Assembly: GCF_020360975.1 (NCBI RefSeq)
Contig: NW_025408675.1
Span: 2,480,001-2,544,000, forward strand
Length of the DNA: 64,000 nucleotides
DNA from: Hirsutella rhossiliensis
Lineage: Eukaryota > Ascomycota > Sordariomycetes > Hypocreales > Ophiocordycipitaceae
Reading direction: 5' to 3'
Of the stretch, positions 35,419-46,839 are shown one piece after another. The notes beneath the pieces were generated by a model. It worked only from the letters and a program-made list of their open reading frames with translations, made no database searches and had not been told where the DNA came from. Each line of letters begins with the position of its first letter. Within the stretch, counting starts at the first letter, position 1. The position numbers and the translations under genes are program-made.

Positions 35419-36659
35419 CTAATCACATTTGATGAGCAACTTTCCCGACGTCTTCCTGCTCTCAATGTCCGTGTGTGCCCTAGCAGCATCCTTGAGGGGA
35501 TAGACATCGTGGATGACGACGTTGAGCTTGCCGGACGTGACGAGGTCGAACAGCTCCGACGTGTACTTTTCCAGGTCCTTGCGCTCCGCCACATAGCCGT
35601 AGAGAACGGGACGCATGAGCTTGACGTTTTTCTGGCCAAGTTGGAGTATGTTGACGGGCGGCACGGCCCCGGACTGGCCAAGTGTGAGGGCTTGGATCGG
35701 TGGAGAGGAATCGAACTTGGGCCGCTTACCGCGTTTCCAAAGGAAATGAAATGACCTTTCATGGCAATCATGGCCAAGCCGGCGTCAAAGGTGGCCTTGC
35801 CGACGCCGTCAAAGATGACATCGACGCCGTGGCCTTCTGTGATTTCCTTGACACGAGCGACAATGTCGTCGTTGCGCGAGTCGAGTACCCACCCCGCGCC
35901 GTTTTTGCGCGCCAGCTCACGCTTCTCTTCGGAGCTGGCGGTGCCGATGACCTTTGCGCCGGCAACGCGCAGCATCTGCACGAGAAAGAGGCCGACTCCG
36001 CCGGCGGCCGCGTGGACAAGGGCCCACTGGCCGGGCTGGACGTTGGCGGCCTCGCGGATAAAGGTCCAGGCAGTCAGGCCCTGCAGCAGCACGGCGGCGG
36101 CCTTGTCGAGGCCGAGGCCATCGGGGACGGCGACGGCCTTTGCGGCGGAGACGGCCGTGTACTCGGCGTAGGCGCCGGCGTCGGGATCGGCCAAGTAGAC
36201 GACGCGGGTGCCCGGGGGGAAGGAGGGGCTAGCATCGGGGGCGGCGGCGACGACCTCGCCGGCTGCCTCGCGGCCGAGGGTCAAGGGCAGGACGGGGGCC
36301 GGGTAGAGGCCGACGCGGAAGTAGGTGTCGATGAAGTTGACGCCGGCGAAGCGGTTCCGGACGAGGAGCTGGCCGGGGCCCGGGGCCGGGGGGACGGGGA
36401 CGTCGTTGTACTCGAGGACGTCGACGCCGCCCGTCTTGGAGATTTGGACGGCCTTGGCGGTGCTGGGGAGGGAGGACGATGATGCCATGGTGCTCAACTG
36501 GCGAGGGCGGGAGGATAACGTGGGCGGTTGCTGGGGGTGGTGAGGAGGAGAATGGCGTTGCGGGGGAGGGGGGGGGTGACGGCTCAACAGAGAGCGGGAT
36601 AGGAGTGCGGATGGACTGCGGAGACGGGACAGTGCCATTTGCATAGATGCAAGGAGCAA
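35419..36659 (-). CDS. ZTA1: NADPH:quinone oxidoreductase, zeta-crystallin type
   Basis: Exons 36659-35730 and 35673-35419, with a 56-bp intron (35674-35729), give 394 residues. It is a zinc-free member of the medium-chain dehydrogenase/reductase superfamily, like yeast Zta1, which reduces quinones with NADPH. Motifs: GVNFIDTYFRVGLYP near the N-terminus, AAAGGVGLFLVQ (nucleotide-binding glycine motif), FDGVGKATFD, and the C-terminal RPVLYGYVAE and SGKLNVVI. The first about 55 residues (MALSRLRSPSALLSRSLLSRH and onward) are basic, Ser/Leu-rich and free of acids, a likely mitochondrial presequence. A second in-frame start, MASSSSLP at about 36488, would give a cytosolic form. Without the intron the frame runs into unrelated residues, and the joined sequence FGNASGAVPPV fits the family. 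Confidence 0.88.
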
Positions 36660-38291
36660 GATGATGGATCATCAATCGCCGTGGCTCGGCGCTGACAAAC
36701 TCGAGGCAGGTCAGTCACGCCTTATTAGTGGAGCTGCCGGCATCTTGACGCAACGAGAATAACTCGCAGACAGTGAGGCCAAAGAGCTTGATCCATCTAC
36801 CATCTACAACGACGCAGCACTTCGCCCGCCGAGGTCTCGTGCAATGCCAAGGCAAAGAATCAGAGGAGGAGAGGGACCCGGAGGACAGGCTTGCGAGACT
36901 CGGCCCCACTCGGCGGCTGTCGGGATCGGAGGCGGCATTGAGCGCCGTCGGGAGCAAAGGGCGCGGAATCACCCGACCATGTGGCGCTGTACGGGCTACA
37001 CACGGACAGTACTCAGGCTTAAAACCCTGCAGTGCCTGTACAGTAAGGCGTCGTGCTTAAAATAGAAGCGCAGTTGGATGTGGAGCGAAGCCGGGGTGGG
37101 CCGCGCAACCTGCTATGCGCTACGAGGTATAGCTGGGCGGTTCATGCTCCGCCGATGATGAATCCTGCAGGCCGGGAGGAGCATGCCCGGGAGGCAGTGC
37201 ATGCGGCCGGCCAGGTGCCTGTTGCGTCCAGGTCCGGCTGCGGCGAGCTCGAATGTTGGGGACGAGATGGCGTGGTTCTGGGCGCGACTCAGGCATCGCT
37301 GTAGGTGATGAAATAGAGGGCAAACTGGAAACAGAGATGGCCGTGTCGGAAAGGCCAAGCAAGATACGAGGGAGTCGTGGATGCTTGTTGGCTGGGGAAT
37401 CCACAACAAGCACAAAAGCTGGAGTACTACTAATGTAGGACGACAGGACCTCGTCATCAGAGTTGGCTTGGCCTACAGGGGTCGTCTGTACAGTACTGAT
37501 TTATGAACCTCGAGGTAGGAAAGTAAGGCCAAAAAGACGTGGTGGATGTACGGATAATTATTAGTTTGTACGACAATTCCATCGTCTGCAAGGCATGGTT
37601 TCGAAACGCCCTGCCGATCGCTGCCACTACTCGAGTGTGGCTCATCGAGTGACGAACTCTGATAGAGTGGGGACCCCACTGTACAACAATGGAATTGTTG
37701 TTTAAGAATAAACCCCGTCTCTCTCTAATTCGTATTCACCTCGTGCAAATGCCACCTCCGCAAAAGAGGCTTTCAGAGTTCGCCGCCTGAACTGGCCTGG
37801 GGTGCCTACACAGCTGGCTTCAGAGGTCGCCGCCTGGACTGCCCTAAAGTACAGTGGGCTTCAGAGATCATCGCCTGAGCTGCCCTAAAGCTACAGTGGC
37901 CTTCAGCGGTCGGTCGAGTCTTTTGGGGCGTCGGTCAAGGGATCAAAGAGCAACCTGAACCTTAACCAAAGAGGAAGGAAGGCGTGCGCGATTCTCATCC
38001 CCAGTGCTCCCTGACCTCCAGACTTTTCCCCTCCTCCAGAGCCTCACTCACCAAATCTCGGCTCAAAGCATCGCACCCAGATGCAGCTTCGTCATCGTCG
38101 ACGCGATACCCTGGCAGCAGCATTAACCGACGAACACGCTGCCGATCCAACACCCTCCAGTCCGCTGAGCTGAGCTGAGCTGACTGACCGACCCAGCCTC
38201 TGGCTTCTCTCTCATCCGCCTTCTATCCTCCAATCTTTCTCGCTTCGGCCTCCTTCTCGTCACTCACTCGCCGCCCAATGTCGCCTCCGCA
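36660..38291. other. Long intergenic region upstream of the ankyrin-type gene
   Basis: About 1.6 kb with only short overlapping ORFs and no recognisable protein. It contains the 41-bp tandem repeat at 37768-37912 and a small (GAGCT)n run near 38164-38180. Confidence 0.5.
37768..37912 (+). repeat. Degenerate 41-48 bp tandem repeat, about 3.3 copies
   Basis: Units start at 37768, 37816, 37857 and 37898 with the pattern GGCTTCAGAGGTCGCCGCCT followed by a GACTGCCCTAAAG-type half; the last copy is partial. It lies about 400 bp upstream of the ankyrin-type start codon. Role unknown. Confidence 0.8.
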
Positions 38292-41200
38292 ATGTCGCCC
38301 TGCACCCCAAACGACCGCCAGCGGCGCATCATCCAGCTCTCCCAGCAATGGGACATAGTCCTGCCCCCGGCTCCCGCGCCGCTCACCCGTCCGCCGCACG
38401 CTCCATCGTTTCGGACATCGGCCGATGACCAGACGGCCGAGGACCTCATGCAGCGCCGCGCCGCCGATGCCGCCCAGTACCGCCCCAAGTCGGGCCTCCG
38501 CCACGCCTTTTCCTCCGGCAACCTGAAGAAGGGCAAGAACTGGGATCCCCGAGAGACCCTCGAGGTCCTGACCGCCTGGGTCGCCAATGCCGGCTCTCCT
38601 GGTGTGGCCGAGGCCCTCATCGCTAAGCTGGCCGCGGCCGGCGTCGATCTTGGCGCTTCGCAGAAGCACAAGACGGGCATCCTCAGCAGACGCCGCAGCG
38701 TCGACTCCTTTGAAGACCGCGCCCGCCTGCTGAGGCTCGCCGTCGATGGCAGGCAGTATGACCTCGCCCAGGTCCTGCTTCCTCACGCCGACTCCTTTGC
38801 CATCGACGCCTGTTTGCCCGCAGCCATCCGCGGCGGCGACACGGCCATGGTCGAGCTTCTCCTGGCCTATGGCGCCAGCGCGGCCCAGTCTCCCGATGGC
38901 CAGGACGCATTTCGCCAAGCGTGTGTCATCCACGGCCAATCGCACTTGATCAGCCTCGTCCTCCGCTCCGACGGTCGCCCCCCGCCCGCCTGGACTTCGG
39001 CCTCCATGTGCGACGCCGCGCGCGCCGGCTGTCTGGAAACCGTCCTGCACCTCAGCCGCTCCACCGCAGACGGCAACCACAACCAAGCCGAGGCGCTCAA
39101 GTCCGCCGTCAGCTCGGCAAGGCGAGACATTGCCCTGGCAATTGTCATGGGAAACCGACCCCCTCAAAGGCCAGGTCTGGACGAGGCCTTTCAGATGCTC
39201 CATGACCACTCGACCCTCAGCCCGTCCATGAAGCTCGACCTAGCGGAGCTTCTCTTATGCGCAGGCGCCGACGGCCTCGTCGTCGCCCAGGCACTTGAAA
39301 AGTCATATCAGTCTCATTCCGTCGAAATGGCAACCCTCCTGGCCGCCTACGGTGCTTCGGTGGAATACAACGACGCCGCCGTATTAAAGACGGCCATCTC
39401 GCGCGGACAGGTCCACCTCGTCGAGTCGTTGCTCCGCGATGGCGCCGTCCTCAGCCCTGCTCTGGCTTCGAGTTGCGTGCCGCTGATCGAAAAGCAAGCG
39501 CCATTCGACCAACGGCACGCCATTCTCAGCCTGTTGCTTCGCAAAGGCGCTAACGGCGTCGTCCTCGACGACATGTTGATTGACGCTGCCGAGGCGGGCG
39601 ACATGAGCTCGCTGGACTTGCTGCTTACCCCTTACTTCTCTCTCCCACCCCACGCCTCTCCAAGCCCACACTCTCCAACTGCCCGGAACAAGCACGAGAT
39701 TGCGTCCGTCGACCACAAATCTGGCGAGGCTCTCCGAACGACCGTGCTCCGCGGAGACATTGAGATGACGCAGACGCTCCTTGCCCGACACCCGTCGCAG
39801 CAAACGCTATCGGCCGTGTTCCCTTTCACCAGAAAGCTCTCCAACGTGGACCGGTACCAGATGGTCGAGTTGTTTCTGCAGAGATCTTTATCTGGCCCGT
39901 GTCTGCACGCCGCGCTCCACGACGCCATCAACGAGGATGTTTCCAAGAGGGACAATTCTCTCATCAAGTTGCTCCTCCGCTATGACGCAGACGTCAACTA
40001 CAGCCAGGGATCGGGCTTGTCCTCCCTCATCAAGCAAAAGGATATGGAGCTTCTTGGTGCCTTGCTCCAAAAGGCGTCTCCGCAAACGGCTGCAGCTCGC
40101 ATGCAAGACGTGATGCAGGTTTCTGACCACCGGGTGCGTTACGACATGATGATCTTGTTGCTCAATGCCGGGGCCGTGATTGGGGTCCAGGAGGTCGCCA
40201 CAGCCTTGCTCGGAGCACTGTCGGAAAAGCCGGTCGACATGTCTCTTCTGCGCCTGCTTCTTCGAGAAGGGGGTGCTGATGTTAACCTCCTCGACGGCGC
40301 CGTTGTGAAGCAGGCCGTTGTCAATCCGGATCCCAAGGTGCTCGAGGAGGTCCTCGGTCAGGGAACACCGTCGGCCTCGTCAATCACCCACAGCCTCAGA
40401 GAGCTGGTGCCTCTGTCATCCACTGAAGGCAAGGCAAGAAAGCTGAACATGATCCTGTCCAAGTCGACGCGCCAGGAAGATCTCAGCTGGGTGCTCGTTC
40501 ACGAAGTACAGTCTGTCGCTCGAGGCAGTGCTGAAACAGCGTCTCTGTCCACGCTGAAACGTCTACTTGCCTCCGGGGCAGACCCAAACGCCTACAACGC
40601 CGCCGCTCTTTGCCACGCAGTCATTGCGGCAAAGATGCAAATCGTTGATATCCTGTTCAACTGCGGCGTACCACCGAGCCCGCCAGCCTTGGGCGCTGCC
40701 CTGCCGCACGTGCTTCGCATCCCGGAGCCGATGGAGCGCTTGACCCTGGCGAAGAAGCTGGTACAGGCCGGTGCCAGCCCCCTCGAGATCAACCGTGCCT
40801 TGACGCATGCCATCTCTACGTATCCAACCGACATATCCCTCCTTAGTGCCCTAGCTGCCGGCGCTGACACTTCCGATGGAGAGGCACTTGGTCTGTCCGC
40901 ATCCATGGAGTCTCCCCAGGTCATGGATCTTCTGTTGGCTCGGTCAAAGTCCTCGGTCGAAGTCCGAAGCTCCGCCCTAGCCAAGGTCATGGGAATCAAG
41001 GACCGCGTTGCACGAGGCAAGATGGGCCAGAGTCTCCTGGCTGCTGGTGTTTCGACCGAATCGACTTCTAGCGCCCTGTTGATCGCTGCTCGCGACGGAG
41101 ACCTTATGCTTGGCGACGTACTCATAGCCCACGGTGCCAGTATTACGAGCAACGACGGCCAGGCCATTGTCGAAGCTTGCCGTGGGGGGTCCGTCGAGGT

Positions 41201-43937
41201 TTTGGGCGTGCTTCTGAAAGCAGATGCGGATACAAGCATGAAGACCTTACTGGCAGGGTTTCAGGCCGCAACAGAAGTTGGCAGCCTGGGCAAGCGTGCC
41301 GTCATCTTTGAACATCTTTTGAAGAGGGGTGTCAGCGGCGAAGCGGTCGATGCTCAGCTGGAATCGGCTGCGAGGAGCGGGGACGATGGTCAAGCAGTGC
41401 TCAATGTTCTCCTCGCCTCGGGGGCTGACCCCAATTTCAACAATGGAGAATGCGTGGTCCTGGCTACCAGGAGTGCATTCGTTGGGAGCCTTGACCTTTT
41501 GCTTGGCCTGTCGCATGAAGGACGAAACCGAGTAAGGACGGGACATGCACCAGAGGCATAGTATCATCGTACTGACATGGTTGAGCAGAAAAGGGTGTCG
41601 CAGCTGAATCTCGTCAGGGCTCTCAAGGCTTGCTGGGGCCTGGAGCGCGACTCTCGATACCGCGTCGTTTGCAGCCTCGTAAAGGCTGGTTTACAGGTAA
41701 CTGAGGACTTGCACACGGCACTCAACGATGCCGTCAATGAAGAGGACCCCGAGGAGCGCCTTATACGGCTACTGCTCAACCATGGCGCATCTCCCTCCGC
41801 CAACGGATGCAAGACCTTGGTAGACGCCGCGCGAAGCATGTCGCCCTCATCCTTAGCCCTCCTCCTTCAGCGAGAGCTGTCTAAGGAGGATATCACCCAA
41901 GCATTCAGCCAAGCATTCGCATCCAACAATTTCGATGACTGGTTCACCGAGGTCGGGATTGAGACCGCAAAATTGCTCCTCAGCAGAGGCGTACACGCCG
42001 AGGCTTTGAGCTGTGCACTGGTTTCGATCATGAAAAGGTCGACGCCAGAGTCGAGGGACTTTGCTAATCCTTTCTTCGACCTCTTGATGGCACACGAACC
42101 CGACGTCGACTACAACGACGGCGAGCTCCTACAGCAGGCTGCCTCGATGGCAGACGTGCCCTGGACGGCGAAGCTTCTCGAATGTCACCCATCGGCACAC
42201 GCCCTGTCGGTGGCCTTCCAGTGCATCTTCGACACCGTCCTCACCCAAGACGGTGTTTTGGACCTCTTCAAGATGTTTGCAGAGTACCAGCATGGCGAAG
42301 TTGGGATTGACGTCATGATTGGGCTTCCGGGGTCCGAGCCGGTGCTCGTACGAGCAATCAAGCAGTATCCAAGATCGACGGCCGTTTTGAGTACTTTGTT
42401 GGATGCAGGCTTTTACCATGACCAGGCAACCACCTGCAGCATTGGCCCCGAGATGGAAGAGGAAGAGGTCACGCTGCTGCTATGGGCCATTGCTCAGCCA
42501 CAAAAGCGTGTCAGTTCAGCGGTGATTGAGCTGCTTGTCGAACGCGGAGGTGAGTTGCCGTTACACTTATTTTGACGTGAGGGTTTGCTGATCATGTACA
42601 CAGCCAAGGTGAATGCGGAAGCAAGCATGTCGCGAAGTACGCCACTCATGATTGCCGTACAATCAAAACGACCGGATCTCGTGAAGTTGTTGCTTCTCGA
42701 AGGTGCAGATGTCGACGCCCTCGATTCTCAAGGAAGAACGCCTCTTTCCATGGCGACCAACATGGGCGGAGACATTGCCGTGCAAATGATGACCAGTCTG
42801 CTGGCGGCGGAACCTGCCAGAGACGACGGGTCCCTACACAACGCCGCCAGGGATCTAAACTATGCAGCAGTCAAGATCCTCGTGCAGTCGGGCCATGATC
42901 CCGACTTCCCGAGCCCGTTGCATGGAGGGAGAAGCGCCCTCGGCGAGGTCTGTCTTCGCGGATCCGACGCTGGTGAAATGACGGCGGAAAAGGAGCGAAC
43001 CATGCAAAGGGTGATGGCCTTTCTCATCGGTTCAAACTCCGACCTGACGCTTGAGTCAAACGGCAAGTCTTTGCTGCATCTGTGCTTCGACGCGGCGGAT
43101 CCCGTCGTGACAAGCAGGGCGCTGCTTAAGAGTGGGATGTGGAAGCATGTCAACAAGCCGTTCAACCACCTCGTCTTCGAGGGGTACACGTACTCTCCCA
43201 CAATGTACATCTCGAGAGCCCTGGCCCCTTCGAACTCCAACGCCGAGCTGCTTTCGGTGCTACGTGCCAGCCGAGCAACGGATGTCTTCTACGCCAACGA
43301 GGGTCCTCAGCCTGACGGCGCCGTCGGACTGCCTGAGGACATGGAAGTCCAGGAGCGAGCACGTAAAGCCCGCCTGGCGCGCATGGCGGAGGATACCGAA
43401 GACTTTTCCATTGCCCTGGCGCGCAAGCGAGAGATTGCCGGCGTTGAGCAGCAGATTGCGGCGCAAAAGGCGGAAATGGACGACGCTCGCCGCAGGAAGC
43501 TTCATGGCGAGGAAATCGCCTCGCTCCGCTCCCGCGCCCAGCTCGAGGAGTCGATTGCCGGTGCCGCCCACCAGCGTCGGCTGGCGGAGCAACACGCAAT
43601 CGCCGACGCGTCCATCGGTCGGTCGCGGGCGCTGGCGGCGACGGAGCTCGAGGCGGCAGAGTCGCGGCAACGCAAGGCGCTCGAGTGGGAGACGAAGCTC
43701 AACACGGAGCGCACCGATAACGCCCGCGCCCTGAGCTCGATCCGCATCAGCGAGCGGCAGGAGCTGGAGAGAGTGGAGCAGGGAGCCGAGGCGCGCATCA
43801 AGAACCGCCTCGAGGCGCAGCGCAAGCTCGTCGAGAGCCAGGAGAAGCTGGCCAAGCGGCTGGCCGACGGGCAGCCGGGGGGGGCGGCCATGGGGAATGC
43901 GAGGAGGCAGATTGGCTACGTGACGGAGCTCAACTGA
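38292..43937 (+). CDS. Very large ankyrin-repeat-type protein with C-terminal coiled coil
   Basis: Exons 38292-41531, 41589-42549 and 42604-43937, with introns of 57 and 54 bp, give 1844 residues. Most of the protein is a chain of degenerate helical repeats of roughly 33-70 residues with ankyrin-like cores (AAIRGGDTAMVELLLAYGA, LLLRKGANGV, LLASGADPNFNNGE). Textbook ankyrin repeats appear in exon 3 (TPLMIAVQSKRPDLVKLLL, then GADVDALDSQGRTPLSMA). The last about 200 residues are Ala/Arg/Glu-rich and predicted coiled coil (ERARKARLARMAEDTE... to LVESQEKLAKRL). Such proteins are scaffolds; no catalytic domain is seen and no function can be assigned. Regular spacing of AVxxA...LLxxGA over more than 1000 residues suggests growth by internal duplication. 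Start codon context and agreement of all three exon frames support the model. Confidence 0.88.
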
Positions 43938-44748
43938 TGCTGCTGTCTGCCTTGTATTCCAAAGAAGATGGGGAAAATCTGCATTGAAGGCGCTACATGG
44001 AAGTCTTTTGCTACCTTTGGTCCTGGATACTTCGGTGGGCGAGTTCTGGATAATTACCGTCAGATCTGAATTGCGGAGGTGACGGGACGATCACGTGCAA
44101 GGACTCCGAGGTCAGGGGCCGAGGGAACTACCTCATTTTCCCCCTTGAAGCGGAGATCTTGATCGGCTTCAACACACACGGAACAGATCAATCAACATCT
44201 TCAAGAGCCTCGTTGGGCTCATCCATCCGATTCGTGTATTGCCCTACTAGGCAGGCCGCAGATCAACCGTTCTGACACTGAGCGAGATAATACCAAAGCT
44301 CGTTCCAAGGCGTTGCTCTTATCAGTGCCGAAGCAAGTTCCGTTAATAGGAAAGACAGTCAAGAATGAGAGCGGACACTGCCTCGTTGGCATTGATGGCT
44401 TTCATCAGATTCATTGCAGCTTCCCTACGACAAGGGGTCTCTTATAGGTATGCGAGGGATACAAGCGTCCGAGTATTTTGCTTAAAGATACTACACGAGG
44501 TACATAAGGGAGAATCGTCAAGCCAAGGGTCCTAGTTTGCGTCAAAAAGGCTTTGATTAGGAGCTAGCATTGCTGTCACCTTGAGCGCCTTGATCGCAGA
44601 TGGAGGCTCAGCTTGTACGACCATGTACACAAAGCTGATGAGCAGCAATGGCAGCACATTTCACGAGCAGCGTGGCGATCAGTGATGCTCTACCGCCATC
44701 TCCGTGGCAAGGCCCATTTTCTCGGGTCTCAGGACCGTCACCTGTGGC
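43938..44748. other. Intergenic, nothing recognised
   Basis: About 800 bp without a supported ORF, RNA or repeat. Confidence 0.5.
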
Positions 44749-45590
44749 CTATTGCATGGCCAAGCGTAGTATTCCTTCGCGGTGAGCCTCCAGCTGGTAG
44801 TGATCTCGTCTATACCGCACACGAGAATGTCGAGGAGGCTGGGGCTCTGGACATGTTGTTGTCGTTGATCCAACCCCACGTCTTGTCGAACTTCTCGTCG
44901 TCGGTGAGGTCAGGCCACTGGACTCTTTCGGATGGGCTCTTCCAGTTGACCTTGGTGCGGGCGACGATGCTGGCCAGAGCAATTGGCTGCCCGCGGGGAA
45001 GTAATAGAAACACACAAATGAAGAAAAAATATCAACATGTTCCGAAAGAACAGGGCCAACACATCTGGCCACCATGTGCTCCCGCCGAAGACCCTCCCAA
45101 TCGCTACCATCGAGCGCATCAAAACCTTCTGAAGTCAGCAACTTACTGCAGCGTGCATTATTGTCCCAATTCTCGCTTCTCAACCTCGAGTTGCACATGG
45201 CAGCACCTTCGGGCCGGACAAGATGGTATCGCTTGCCGTCGACGCAGACCTTGGGGCAGTCGTTTGGGATACGCGGGATCGTGTCGCCGCTGTCGCAATT
45301 GGGTTGCGTGTCGACGAGGACTGTCTTCCAGCCCTTCAGCCGCCAGAGGAACGGGATGAGCATGGCATACAAGAGTTTGGACACTATATCGCGCCAGGGT
45401 CAGCCCTATGAACGACAAGCCGACTCAAACGGGCGAGCTGGCTTTGCTTTTCCAGGTCCAGCATGCCAGTCGGCGTGGCATCCGGCAACTTGCCGTCGCC
45501 GATGACTTTCTCCAACAAGTCAATGCTCCTGTCAGAGCCACTGAAGCTCTTCTTCGAGGCCTCGGTGGGGTTTCTTTGTAATGCCGAACG
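44749..45590 (-). pseudogene. Unidentified coding remnant, possibly a secreted Cys-containing protein
   Basis: The minus strand shows three coding-like pieces that need frame changes to connect. One, near 45570-45380, reads KVIGDGKLPDATPTGMLDLE. One, near 45384-45190, reads WKTVLVDTQPNCDSGDTIP, then CPKVCVDGKRYHLVRPEGAA and ends in NARC. The last, near 45000-44810, reads VARTKVNWKSPSERVQWPDL and runs to a stop. The first two could be joined by a 47-bp intron (GTTTGA...TAG). Between the last two I find no intron that restores the frame cleanly. I do not recognise the family; the Cys spacing and DGKRYHLV hint at an extracellular enzyme's C-terminal region, but that is a guess. It is either a real gene with misplaced introns or a decayed one. 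The 5' end is not located. Confidence 0.4.
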
Positions 45591-46839
45591 GTGACGGCGA
45601 GCTGGCTGCTCGTGGCTGCTTCTTTAGATACCTCCAGCTTTCCTACGCAAGAGCAATAAGCATCGCATTAATGCAGTTCAGCACGAGTTGCCCGTCGGAC
45701 AAGGGGCAACTTAACCACATCCCGGCCATGAGCGCACACTGTCGTCGTTTGTGTACGTGTACCTAAAACCACCGTTGCTAAAGTGCGTCTCGAAGAGGGC
45801 GCTCTCTGGTGGTGCAAATCTAGCTCCTGGTCGTTTCCTCACTAACGACTTCGAGAGCATACTTTTCCCGCCTTCCCCTCTCCCTCTTCTTCTCTCCTAC
45901 TGTAACTAGGACTACTTGGACACTATCCTGGCGATACGCGTTAACCCGGTTTTTGGTCAGGGGCTCGGACCGCCATTCGTGTCTTTTACTCAGCAATGGC
46001 CTCGTTACAATAGAAGCGACACAAGGACAAGTTCTACCTCAAGTTCCTGGCAATTGATTTGGCATATTTTGCTCCTGATATAGCGTTCTGCCACTACCGC
46101 GACTCCAACGCCGTGATCGAGCTGACCGACACGGTTCAACGACGCCAGCTTACCCGATTCTGCCAAAGGACCATGGAGACACTTCAGGCTCGTCTGATAC
46201 GTACAAGTGCAGTGTTACAGGAAACATGATAGGCCAATGTCGGACATACACTATTTTGAGTTCCGGGGCCAAAAAGACAAGGGACGTCTTGCTCGCTTCC
46301 GGCAAAGAGCAAGGAATAATATTCACAAATTCCATTCGCCTAATCTGATGTCGAAGCCAGAGGCGGCGCTGACGGCAGGGTGCCGTTTTTAGCCCGGCCT
46401 AGCCCAACCGGATTCAAGCTGAGTCCACGGCGTTTTCTGTCTTGGCAGAAGGACCAGCCATGGCCTCCAGGCGCCTGGCCACGACGCCATGGGGGAGAAG
46501 AAAGGGGGGTGGGGGAGGTTACAGAAACCAAGCTTGATGCAGAGAGCAGAGAGGAAATCGTATTGGGAACGGCGAACTCTGGTCGTGAGCGGCCAGCGTT
46601 GACCGGTTTGAAGAATAGCTGCAAACATGGACGATGCTCAACAGAAGCGTGCACATGGTCAGGTCAACGATGGTCATGTGAAGATGGGGGGAAATGTACG
46701 TGGGACAGTGATCTCCCTTTCTATTCAGGCGATGCGCTAGACACCTTGATTCATCTGTAGCAGCATCAGCAGCACGTCTATATCTAAATGAGGGCAGCAT
46801 GTAAATGTCAAAGCGAGAGAGCCATCCCATCCATGGCAG
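45591..46839. other. Intergenic, nothing recognised
   Basis: About 1.25 kb between the remnant and the 3' end of the SNF2 gene, with only short overlapping ORFs on both strands and no motif. Confidence 0.5.

Noticed and set aside
35674..35729. T-arm-like AAGTTCGATTCC in the quinone reductase intron suggesting a tRNA
   Set aside because: The stems do not pair and no acceptor, D or anticodon arm is present; chance match.
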